This document shows, in pieces, positions 11,924 to 23,204 of a DNA stretch of 64,000 bases (position 1 is the first letter of the stretch; every line of letters begins with the position of its first letter). The position numbers were made by a program, and so were the translations under genes. This DNA is from Crambe crambe. Taxonomy: Eukaryota; Porifera; Demospongiae; Poecilosclerida; Crambeidae. A model generated the notes under the pieces. That model was not told where the DNA came from. It saw only the letters and a program-made list of their open reading frames with translations, and ran no database searches. The stretch spans positions 4,770,480 to 4,834,479 of the forward strand of contig OZ004593.1 of assembly GCA_963924555.1 (NCBI GenBank), read 5' to 3'.

Positions 11924-13634
11924 CCATAAAGAATCTAGTAGTAGCTGAGAATACAAGTTTACAGTTAGCTGTTTTTATATATTATTGTGTTATCTACACA
12001 GACTTATGTTATTATGGCACCATTTGCCACAACCAAATGAGCTCACACACTAATCAAGTCAGTGGGAGGCCATACTTGTGTGTGGTAGCTACTATGGTGG
12101 GTACAGATGTGCTTGGATGCCAACTTGAAGGTCAAACTTCTGTAGCAGCAAAACCTCACAAGTCACTCCACCAGCCAGTAGCAAAGATTCAGGAACTGGT
12201 TGAGTATAGCTAGAGCATTGATTATGAAAGAGGACCAGCTACATTATCAGTCTCTATGAATCCTGGGAAACTTCACTTGAACAACTAGCATATGTACCAT
12301 ATAGTTATGGTGATCCCTTTAGGAGCTACTTTATAATTTATTTAAGCTCTCCATAATCATTTTTTAAAAAACTGTCTAGATTCATCACTGTAGTAACCCA
12401 TTAGAAGTAGCAACGAAAAATGGAAGAAACTGAAGTCAGACAACAATAACACAACAACTTTACTCATCCATTTATGAGCTAGCACCTATGTATGATGCCC
12501 TTGTGATAACGCATCATAGTCCTCTTCCACAAGAAAGAAGGACAATGACATATCTCCCTCAAAGAAATTCAGCCAATGACGAGCCAGTTGAAGAACTATC
12601 ACCATCTGTAATGGAGTGAACGCTTGTTGTAGACTGCTTTGAAAATTTCTACCCCTGGAACTGCTACATGTACATTATTCCTTCGTTACTTCGTACTTTA
12701 TCTTTTTTCTTCTTCTGAGTTTTAGCTTTTACCCCAGTCCAACAAACATTACATAACTCACATTAATGTATATATTGTAGAGTGCTTGTTTTTAAGACTA
12801 CTATGTCGTCTAGCCATTCTTCCACTCTATACCCTTTCTACCTGATTGGCACCTGTGCTGGGCATGGGCCCACCCCCACAATCAATGCCCCCTTAATTGT
12901 AGTTGTTTCACCCTATCCTGTTTTATGTGAGACATGCTGGGTGAATATCCCCACTGACTTGGTCCTAAAAAGACCACAAGCCTTGCTAGACTAGGAAGTG
13001 GGCAAATTTTCAGCTCTGCTATAGTAACGCTTGCCTTCTGCTTCTCAGACTGACTACTGCTCGAGTATCACCCATAGTTGCTGCATAACTATGTGCCTGC
13101 TCAGCTGTTTAACCTGAGTATTGCTTGTTGTTTGGGAGTGTGTTCTTTTGTTACCTTCTTTTTCCAGCATGTCTCACTCATAAGCAGGCATAAAACAGGA
13201 TGGGGCGGGAGAGGTGCAGAAAAATTAATGTCTATAGGAAAGTTTTTTCTTGGTTTGTTGAGAAACTTTCCATAATCATCAGGTTTTTGGACTAGTGGAT
13301 TCATATAATGTGTCATGCCATTGGCCTCATACCCAGGCCTTTTGCAAAAGGAAGGGATATAATAATGGGTCATTAATAATTATTTTGATCACAATTTTGG
13401 CAAAGATTTCCCCATGCAAACTAAAATCTCACCAGCCTAGTCACCCAAGAGTTCTTCTCTACCATTGGGTACAACAGGCTTTTCAGAGATGGAGTTAACA
13501 AAAGAACAACAACTAGTTACTATGAGTGGACCCAGTATAGACAGAAGCTACCTATATTATATGCATAGCTAGCTGCAACACAATGAAATAAATAATTTAT
13601 AGCTATGCACATTGAATGTATTCTATAGTATATC
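11924..13634. other. Intergenic with relic of tail-2 cassette and its 3' flank
   Basis: No intact gene. About 12545-12620 encodes a damaged RNSANDEPVEE segment like the tails at 24970 and 36110. It is followed by the same 3' flank (TTTCTACCCCTGG) and by a block at 12830-13060 (ATTGGCACCTGTGCTGGGCA ... AAAAGACCACAAGCCTTGCT) repeated at 36410-36670 and partly at 25230-25260. This marks a lost receptor whose ectodomain is gone. The last stretch (13100-13634) shows nothing recognisable. Confidence 0.55.
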
Positions 13635-16600
13635 CTAGGGCCAGTGGGCCTTGATGATAGATCCTGACTGCGTTCTGATATTCGTGTTAGACTTAGATCC
13701 TGACTGTGCTCTGAATCTGATGATAATTGTATTAGAGCCTGCATGACTGTGTTCTGAATCTGTAAGATATCCGTTGAATGGTAAAACATCAGAATTTAGT
13801 ATGTATTCCACAGATATTCCTGCTAATGTCCTCAGGCTTAGACTCTTCTTTCTTTCTTCATGAGCTTCATATTTAGCCATGACTTTAAGATTTGTACTTT
13901 TATTATGCATCATAATATAGAAGAATACAATCGACATCACAATAATGGATAAGAAACCAATTAGAGCAAATATCACTGTGAGTACACTTGGTGCTAGTGT
14001 TATGTTTGCTTTGAGTGCAATTACTGCATAGATTGTAGTGATTATAGTGATTCTGAAGTGATTTTTAACTTACAGTCATGAATACAATGATCTTCTGGTG
14101 CTGGGATCCATGAACCATTACCAGTATAAACGGTGATGAATTCACCTAAAGGAAGAAAGAACTCGTGACATTTCGTGATCCTTGGTGGTTCTGGAGTCGT
14201 TCAAAAGATATCCATTTACAGGTGCTCTTGGTGGACCACAGCTAACTACAAAGGGAAAAAAATGTCAAATTTGTATTGAAGTTATTTTCTTCCATATTAA
14301 GATGTTACTATAGTGTCTCAGGAGTCAGGACTGCAAGAAATAGCTGTTACAAAGAGGTGGCCTGCTAACTCAGGTTAAAATGTAACACTAAAGAGCCCTC
14401 TTGGGACTCGGATCCCCGGCTGTTATGGAGAGATGACCTGCTTATACAGTGACCATTATAACCAGGTTCCACTGTATTACACTCACTGAATGTAAAATTA
14501 TTCAACAGCAGTGGACTTCACAATTCACTGCAGTTAAAACAGCTGAATATATTACATTATTATCCAGAGTCACATTCCAAGAGGTGGAGTACGCTATAAT
14601 GGGGTTTGGATGTGCAAGAGATTCAGGTATGATTACAATCTCATAGTTGTGGACAATGACCTCTGGACCAGTTCCCCGAGGTGGATTCCATCCAAAAGTA
14701 ACAGTGATGTTAGAGGTGGTCTCATATTTGTCTTCAATTATTAAATTGGTGGCTGATAGAGGTGCTGTAATGATTTATAAATTACAAGGTACAGCTAGTG
14801 ACAGAAGTAAGCTGATATGTCACATACCTGATGTATTGACATCAAAGTTCATTGTACTGCTAGCAAGGTTTGGAGAAATGCTACATGTCACTTTTGTTCC
14901 TTCATTGAAGCATTTCTGATTAGTTTGAACACTATATCTGATGCTATTGTATCCTGATGTGTGTAGTTTGTTAACACAGTTTTGATACCCATGTCACCAT
15001 GATCGTTTACTTCATTGAAAACAGATGAATTATCATACGTGATGTTATAGGGTGTTAGTCCAGGGAAACTGACAGTCCATGTTAGATGTATGGTCTCACT
15101 GTTGGATGCTATAGAGCAATGGTAGGCTATGGTGTCTCCTGGACAGTCAATATCATTAAACATTTCATTTCGTTCCACAAACCTTAGTGAGGTAGAGGCT
15201 AAAGGGATCATAGAAATATCAGTTTATGTCATTGATAATAATAATGAGCAACATTTGAAAGCAAGTGAGCCAGGAAGTGATCAGTTTTTTTTTCTTTCGG
15301 CTTTAGAGTTGATAGATGCTCTTTCTAACTTGCTTGACTAATCAATCTTGTATTGTGGTGTTCCAGTATCTCCTGACAATGGTTACCTGTGCAATTGGAC
15401 TGGTAGTAAAACCGGAGACACTGTCAACTTTCAGTGTGATCTGGGCTACATTCCATCAGCTGTGATGAACGCAACTTGTATCAATGACACTGGTAGTCCA
15501 TGTTGGAGAATTTAACCCAGGGTGAGAGAGTGGATCAGGTGATATTGAGATGTTGTTATGGTCAACAATAGCAGCACCTGATGGGATATCCCATCCAAAT
15601 GTCATTGTAATATTTGATAACGATGAATCGTATTTTTTCATGATACTAAATCCAGTAGGAGAAAGAGGAACTGAACAGTAATTTGAGAACAATGCAATAA
15701 ATCTCTAACTAGTTACATGTTAACTAAACATAATACCTGAAATAGTAACAAGGATCTTCACAGCTTCACTATCAAGGTCAGAAGAGCTACATTGTACTTC
15801 AGTTCCATTAATGCTGGCATCCTTCAATATGGTGAAGGTAATAAGAGACTGAATAGACCGACCATGTGCATATTTTGTCAAAGTTGCATTAGCATAGATA
15901 TCCAATCGATCTCTCTCATAGAACAAAGAGCTGCTATTGTATGTGATGTTAATGGGCACAAGTTGATCGGGTAATGTGATTTGCCAAGTTAACTCTACAG
16001 ATTCACTATTGGATCCTATGCTGCAATTGAATGAAATGGTATCACCAGGACAGTCGATATCTGAATGTTGTGTAGTTCGCTCATGAATGCTTAAATTCAC
16101 TACTACGTAGCATTATTACCAGCTAGTTATAGTTATGTATACCTTGAACAAAGGGTGATCTGGTGCTGGGTACCACCTCCCTCTTTGAGTGCAATTACCT
16201 CTCATGTCATGTGATGGATGGAGTCCTTTGCTACAATTGAAGATGACAAAATCTCCAACTTTAGTTCCAGAGTAGGTCATAATGTGTCCATTTCTGGGGG
16301 GAGCTGGGACATAGCAGTCAACTGCATAATTAAATAAAAACATAGCATGAAGTAAGTATACATTACAAACTCACTGAATTTGATGTCATGTAATGTGAAT
16401 GGGCTACTATCACCTGCACAATTAACAGCAATAATGGTAGCTGAATACTCTACATTGAAATAAAGGGTGACATTCCAAGATGTGGTATAAGATACGACAT
16501 TAAGAACAGGATGTGATACAGGTCTAGGAGTAATTGAGATTTTGTAGCTGTCAACAATGGTTTCTGGACCACTACCCTGTGGTGGATTCCACTGGAAAGT

Positions 16601-19600
16601 GACGATAGTGTCAAGAGAGTTGTCATGTTTCATTGAAGTATTGAAACCTGTTGGCTTGAGTGGCACTATAGGCATAAATATATAGTTGATATAACATGTT
16701 ATGAATCCATGCATGCATGATTAGGAATGACTTGATGATTACATTAAGTTACCTCTTTATATAATATCAAAGAGAATAGACTGATTACCTGATGTATTAA
16801 CCAATAGCATCACTATAGCATCATTGAGATCAGGGCCAATGCTACATTCCAACTTAGTTCCATTCATAGTGACGTTTCTCAGAAGTTTAAACACAAGGAC
16901 AGATCGAATAAACTGATCTGCAGTATAGTTTATCAGTGAAGAGGTCACATTCATGTCCAGTCGGTCCTCAGACTTAAGGATTGAGGTGTTATCATAAGTG
17001 ATATTCACTGGCATGAGATCTGGAAAGGTTATTTTCCAAACAAGATGTACTCTTTCACTATTAGACTGTATCAAATATATGACACGTTATCTCCAGGGAA
17101 GTCAATATCAGTCTGGGCTTTAATCCGTTCAGAAAGGATGAGAGTCACAGATGCTATTATAAAATAGGTAGGCAACGAAGAGACATGCATAGCTAATACC
17201 TTGGATGAATGTGCAGCTATGACTCTCTGGTAATGAGCTCCATCTTGAATCTGAAGATAAACAAGTACGTAGCATTCATAGCAGGTGAGGGGCAAAATCC
17301 CTCATTGCACTTGTACGTCACATAATCTCCTGACTTGGTACCGGAATAATGCAGCACACTGCCTTTGATAGGGGATAAAGGGATCCCACAGTCCACTGTT
17401 ATGTTATGAGCATGAAGAATATATATAGTTAACAATATTGTTATTGTATATCTGCTTACAGTATTCAATATTACGTATGACAGTTTCATTGCTCACTCCA
17501 GCACAATTTTCAGCAACAATTGTAGCTGAATACTCCACATTATAAAATTCAATGTCACACTGAAAAATCTGGATGTGATCACATTGACTCTGGGATGAGA
17601 TACTGGCCTTGGTGTAATGGAGATGGTATAGTTGTTGACTACTGTCTCTGGACCACTGCTTTGAGGTGGATCCCACACAAATGTCACAGTGATGTTCAAT
17701 ACTTTGTCACTCCTTCCAGCAATATTGAAATTTGAGGGCGCAAGGGGGACTGAAAGGAGAGAGAGATTGTATTATAGTCTGATCTTTGTATAATCCTTAC
17801 CAGATGTATTAACAGGAACAATAACTGATGTGCTCTTCTGAGTTGTATTAATGCCACATACCACAGTCCCATTCATAGTGAAATTCTTGAGCAAAGTCAT
17901 TACGATTATCGACTCTATATACCTCTCTGCCCTATACCCAGTCAAAGTAGCACTTGTGTTGAAATCCAAGGCAACCACATTATTGAGTGAAGAGTTGCCA
18001 TCAAAGGTGGACCGGGAAGAGTCACACTCCATGTAAGCTGTATATTTTCGCTATTAGACAGTATGCTACAATTATAAAGTATGGTATCTCCAGGGCAATC
18101 GATGTCAGTAGAAATCATATTTCTTTCAAGCAAGTTTATAGTGACAGAAGCTGAAAAGAATTTATAATAGCTAATGGATTAATTTTCCTGCAGTGAACAC
18201 CCTATGATGGCCACCTCTGATGAAAGGCCACCATGCCTATTATGGCCACTCTCCTCAGTGTTGACTGAATTGTAGCACTTTGAATATAACAACGCAAAAA
18301 TCTCTGAGATAGGGACACCCTCAATACTGTAATTTGGCTTTTTTTTAGTTGTTAAAATATTTTTGGATGCTTGCTACTATTACAACAATTGTGTTAATCT
18401 AGTATTGAAACTAATAAGCAAGCTGCACATCCGAAATTAAATCGTTCTCATGAATTATTTGTAACACGAAACATGGTACTTAAAGGACAAAACTTCATTC
18501 ACCAATAGTGGCCACTATATATAGAAAGGCTCCTCTGTATTGGATACCTGATATTAATGTGCAAATATGTCTTTCTGGCTGTGGAAACCAGATTGAATCC
18601 ACTCTACATGTGCCATTAATTTTTGCTGAAGGGCGGTATCCCTTGTTGCACATATATGTGACAATATCACCCACTTTAGTCCCAGAATAATTCACAATGC
18701 TGCCACTTATTGGAGGTCCAGGAATCCCACAGTCCACTATTAGGGAATAAAGCATGCACTATTATACGTAATGTGGTCAGTAGCTAATACAGATATATAT
18801 ACTGTCTAAAAAAATCAACACTCACGGAACATAATATGCTCTAATGTGACGGGCTGGCTGATACTGGCACAGTTCTCAGCTGTTATCATTGCAGTGTATA
18901 ACAAGTTATAGTTAAGTGTCACACTCCAAGAAGTTGCACTAAGCACATTAAATACAGGAGCAGATAATGGCTTAGGCATCATAGTAACTTCATATGAATC
19001 TACGATGGTACTTGGACCACTTCCTTGGGGAGGTATCCATTCCAATGTGATGGTGATATCAGATACCTTATGATGTTCTCTTGAAATAGAGAAATTGGTT
19101 GGTGGGAGGGGAACTGCAAGACAAGTTTTAAATGTGAACTGTGGAACCTCATACATACACTAACTGAACTACAGTGGAAGCAACCTCTGATAAAAGACCC
19201 TCAGAGAAAAGGACAACCTCCCAACGAAGGACACTCTTTAGGGCTCTATTAGTACATTTTTAACCTTTGAGAAAAAGATAACCTCTCTACAAAGGACATG
19301 CAAAGTGGCTGATCCCAATGTGTCTATTACTCAGACGCTCTTCTGTAAATGTTTCACACTAAATATGTACCTGATGTGTTGACTTTTATATTTGTTGACT
19401 CATTAGCAAGATAAGGTGCAATAAAAAATACTCAAATGCATGCTACAGTTGTAGATTATGTCCCCTGGACAGTCACCTACATTAGCTAAGTACAGGCTAT
19501 ACTGTATTTATTTTTTGTTACAGCTTACTTGTAAATAGCTTTTACACTAGCTAAGGTAATTAATTTTTGTTGAATGACCACGAAAATAAATTGAACATAG

Positions 19601-20390
19601 AAAAAATCCAAATTTACAGTAGCTATTAGCTAAATAGCTAGTTACCAGTGAGCAATGATGTCTTTCTGGTGTTGGGTCCCACATTGAATCCATCGTGCAT
19701 GTGCCAGTCATCTCAGAAGAAGGACGATATCCATTATTGCAAGCATATGTGACTGTATTCCCTACTCTAGTTCCTGAGTAGTACACCATATTGCCATTCA
19801 TAGGAGGTCTAGGAATGCCACAATCCACTAAAATTGAAAAAGAACATGTTGAATGAGTAGCCCTTAAGATTGCTACCCGGCTAGCCATAATTAAGGCAGT
19901 TTACTGACCAATCAAATTGTTTCCATGAGTGTACAAGGCTTACATGCACCATACACTGATTTTAAACTACTATTGGTGGAGCCAGTTCTATAAAAAATGA
20001 GAAATGAATGACCATGGCAGCATTTAGTGGCCAATATCAGTAGCAAGACTGTTACTAATAATCTATGAAACCATAGACTTACCATAAATGATCACATCTA
20101 CTCGTTCACCCATAATTGTGGCTCCAGTATTAATGTCCTCTGCTATACATTGTACGAAGTCTAATAGTGGGGCTTTTGTGGGAATTACAACTAGTTGAGA
20201 TGAACGTGTTGTACGATCTCGCACTGTGATACCCTGTTGACGGAGGAAATTAATTTCAGAACGATCAAAAGTTGTCAATAACTCTCTGCTTGACAAAAAA
20301 ACAGCCCATTTTATAGTATACCCCATACCCACTACGCAGTTGAGCTCGAATCGTGTTCCAATTGGACTAGCCAGTCTCGTCGCGTCCGCG
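13635..20390 (-). pseudogene. CCP / Ig-like / FN3 mosaic receptor, about 17 domains, heavily frameshifted
   Basis: Read leftward: Ig-like 20390-20063, CCP 19830-19640, Ig remnant 19480-19375, FN3 19115-18835, CCP 18735-18548, Ig 18150-17802, FN3 17750-17460, CCP 17398-17195, Ig 17150-16790, FN3 16665-16372, CCP 16320-16140, Ig 16108-15740, FN3 15680-15495, CCP inverted on the plus strand 15357-15495, Ig 15200-14830, FN3 14772-14510, CCP 14247-14073, TM and tail 14031-13635. CCP hallmarks: CGIPxPPxxGxxxxYSGTKVGD...C. Ig hallmarks: DIDCPGDT...C...W...NGT.(V/L).C. FN3 hallmarks: W.PPQGSGP.T.VDSY and YSATI.A.NC. Exons are short with phase-1 joins. Frames break in Ig 2, Ig 3, Ig 5, FN3 2, CCP 3 and CCP 6. 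The tail has YILN and YLTD. An adhesion or recognition receptor by architecture; inactive as read. Confidence 0.75.
15345..15500 (+). pseudogene. Single CCP exon in inverted orientation inside the mosaic gene
   Basis: The plus strand reads YCGVPVSPDNGYL, then SGSKTGD-like residues (TGSKTGDTVNFQCDLGYIPS) and NATCINDTG. This is a clear CCP/sushi half with the same spacing as the minus-strand CCP units. It sits exactly where the fifth CCP of the mosaic gene is expected, but faces the other way. The FN3 exon on its right loses its second half at the junction near 15495. Confidence 0.75.
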
Positions 20391-20394
20391 TCAC

Positions 20395-20470
20395 AGCGCG
20401 CCCTAATCTGGCGCCATGGCGGCGCCGTAGCCAGCCTCGGGGCTGGCTACGCCAGATTAAACGCGCCCTG
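20395..20470. mobile_element. Short palindromic insertion (MITE-like)
   Basis: An imperfect palindrome with ends AATCTGGCG and CGCCAGATT and internal GTAGCCAGCC/GGCTGGCTAC is flanked on both sides by CGCGCCCT, a likely 8-bp target duplication. It lies just upstream of, or within, the first Ig-like exon of the mosaic gene. The same GGCTGGC-rich end sequence occurs in the 54524-54706 element. Confidence 0.5.
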
Positions 20471-20819
20471 CCTTGGCTAGCGCTAATGAACTCGATTACG
20501 TATAAAGCTGGTGGGTAAGTTATGGGTTGTTGATAGCTACGTGCCTCCATTGTTGCCAGGTCTATTGGCAGGCTCTCTTGAAGACACGACCTTGAGAGGA
20601 ACGCTCTCTGGCAAACACTCCACTGGCAGCGCAGACATCACGAGTGGAACCCATTGTTCATATGCCCTCTTTTTCCGTCTCATGTTTAGTGTATAAATTG
20701 AATGTTTTTTTTGTTGTTTTGTTTTGTTTTGTTTTTTGTTGGAAAGACAGTATTAGACCCTGACCTGCTGCCCCACACACTGCCTACAGATTAAAGATTA
20801 TATACTTCCAAGGCCGGGC

Positions 20820-21090
20820 TGTCATGCCATATTTGGTCCTGCTAGATTTGGTCCATGAGGACAAGATATGGCAGCCATATTATTTTGTCCGGACAAAATA
20901 TGGCAGCCATATTTTGTCCTCATGGACCAAATCTGGTTGCAATATTTGGTCCCCTCTTGCCATATCTTGTCCCCCAATAATTATCCCCTTATTTTTTATC
21001 CAGACCTCATCCAGACAATCATAGCTACATGTAAGCAGTTATATTTTGCTCGGACAAAATATAACTGCTACATTCTGTCCAGAAGACTAT
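20820..21090. repeat. Foldback sequence rich in GGACAAAATATGGCAGCCAT
   Basis: Two nested inverted repeats: 20824-20950 (ATTTGGTCCATGAGGAC against GTCCTCATGGACCAAAT) and 21033-21069 (GTTATATTTTG against CAAAATATAAC). Related TTTGTCC/GGACAA words recur at 21610-21650 and 21890-21950. It looks like debris of a foldback element family, with no coding content. Confidence 0.55.
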
Positions 21091-21474
21091 AATGCTCATA
21101 CATTTTTTTATCTGAATAACAGCTAGCTAGCTATCAGTTAAATCATATGCACATATAAAGTAACTAAGTTTTGCAGCTGGCTATTTCTGCAATAAATGCA
21201 TTATCATTCAGTTATTCTACCGATGGCAATGTGCAAACTTTATGAGTGAAATTTATTGCACAAACATTTTAATTTTAACTTGTACCCTTCACAAAAGACA
21301 TGGCTAGTTAGCTACTCCACTGAATTCTTGGAACTGAGACAGGATCCACTGCCCCTCAAAAAAAGCGGGCCTGGGTACGAGGCTAGAACCATGTATGAAT
21401 TCTGAAGACTTCTGCTAATGTATAGCTATTAGCTAGATTAGCTATAGCTAACTAGCTATCTAGCTAGATATGTG

Positions 21475-21534
<60 letters not shown>

Positions 21535-22270
21535 ATGACCCTACCAACTTGTATTGGAAGCTGATATGGCTACTTTATAATTATACAGACAAATATGGCT
21601 GCCGTACGTATTTTGTCCCACTGGACAATATAATGATAATTTGGTCCCCTCCAGACATTAGCTAGAGCACAGATGATAAAAACCAGAGTTGGTATGACTT
21701 AATTGTTGGTTGAATAAACTGTTATGATAGCTGACTGTGTTACCCAGAAGACTGCATGCAGTGATCAATAGCTAGTATACCTATAATATAGCTAATGCAT
21801 GCAAAGAGGTCAATCAGGGAAAAGACAGCACAGTTTTATGAAGAGAGGCTTTGTTCTCAAGAGGACAATTTATGGCAGTGCCAGACAAAAAATTGCAAAT
21901 TTTTCATCCGCCCCGGACAAAATATTTCCCCGGACCAAATATTTCGTGACAGGGCTTCAGCCCCCCCCCCCCCCCCCCCCCCCCAAATTTTCATGCTGCC
22001 TGTTAAATCACAGCTATTTACCCAATAACTAACTGATGTTCTTGTAGTATCATTAGTAAAACATTTTCTCCATCCAAGCCCCCCCCCCCCCCCCCCCCCC
22101 AATTATCTATGGCCTTGACTTCAGTACCTAATTTTTCATTCTGCTACCAATGCTTGCTTAATATGGGTGCCAGGGTTTTATAAACAACCCAGCCTGAGGG
22201 CAAAGGTTGATTAAATCAATTGTGTGTTGAATGGATGGTGGATTACTTCTTTTTTTTGGGGGGGGGGGGG
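21475..22270. repeat. Microsatellite and homopolymer tracts
   Basis: (TTG)n at 21475-21533, poly-C at 21961-21984, poly-C at 22080-22100 and poly-G at 22259-22270. The leucine-rich and proline-rich open frames over them are repeat artefacts. Similar long G or C runs occur at 33455-33472, 33549-33564 and 34374-34394. Confidence 0.85.
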
Positions 22271-22319
22271 TTTTGGTTTTATTTGTGTTTGAGAAAAAAG
22301 GTTATAGCTAACACCAGAG

Positions 22320-22910
22320 TGCAACCACAAAAACTACATGTCCATAAGGGTTAATCTCTTATAGGGATGGTTGTCTGCAGTTCCGTCAGCCACATGTGAA
22401 ACAAATGCAAACACATCCTCAATGTGAACTTTTCAATATATTTGACAAGGTGAGGAAGCAGCATATTCCAGGTGAGGACGGACCATAGTGATATACAACT
22501 CTCATTATCCATAGCTATTCCCATAAAACCTCCGGTAGAAGCTTTCTAGGCTGCCTTCATACACACACAATCAACATGCTGCGACCGTGTGAGATCAGAT
22601 GTTAAATAGTACACCCAGGAAGCTGTAGACTTAGACTGTTTAAAGCAAATTGTGGCGGTTCCATCCCGTTACGTTTCCTAGACACAGCCATGACTTTGCA
22701 TTTATTTGGGTTTAGGGACGGTAGTTATCAAGCCAGTCTATGTCACATTGAAGGTCCTTGAAGTCCTCAGCAGGTCTTATACAGGAGCATGTCAGCTGCA
22801 TAAAGATTATGCTATCACGGGATAGAGGAATGTCGGCCACATCATTAATATAGATCAGAAATAATAGTGGGCCTAATACAGAACCTTGTAGTTAGCACAC
22901 CAGATACAAC
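22320..22910 (-). mobile_element. 3' fragment of a non-LTR retrotransposon (CR1/Jockey-like reverse transcriptase)
   Basis: The minus strand from about 22900 reads GSVLGPLLFLIYINDVADIP, the classic reverse-transcriptase block B of non-LTR elements. After about 50 residues it continues with CDIDWLDNY and, in another frame, LNPNKCKVMAVSRKRNG, then degenerate YRRFYGNS and MVRPHLEYAAS motifs near 22500. The YxDD block is missing and several frameshifts and stops are present. No 5' half or tail repeat was recognised. Dead fragment. Confidence 0.75.
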
Positions 22911-23204
22911 AGAGGTAATTCTCTTCCAACAACCACACATTGACATCGATTAATACAGAGATATATTAACCCATTTCAAACAATACCTCGCTATAGCTGG
23001 TAACTTAGTAATACTTTCAAGTCTTTTCTCGCTGCTCTGACCATTTCAAAGCTTTTTGACCTCGATTAATACATTTGGGCCCCCCAAAAGTACAGCACGC
23101 TCACGTCGCGACGTCGGTGCAAGTAGTTCAATTTGCGTAGGCGGGGACGCTGGCCAGTTTCTAAATCTCTCCCTCGTTCTCTGCAGCTCCGGATATTACT
23201 CAAG

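Noticed and set aside
12782-13373. Short frames in the block repeated at 36.4 kb as a small conserved gene
   Set aside because: Frames are not kept between the two copies; conservation is that of a duplicated flank.
21474-22102. Poly-Leu, Pro-rich and Gly-rich frames
   Set aside because: Produced by TTG, C and G simple repeats.
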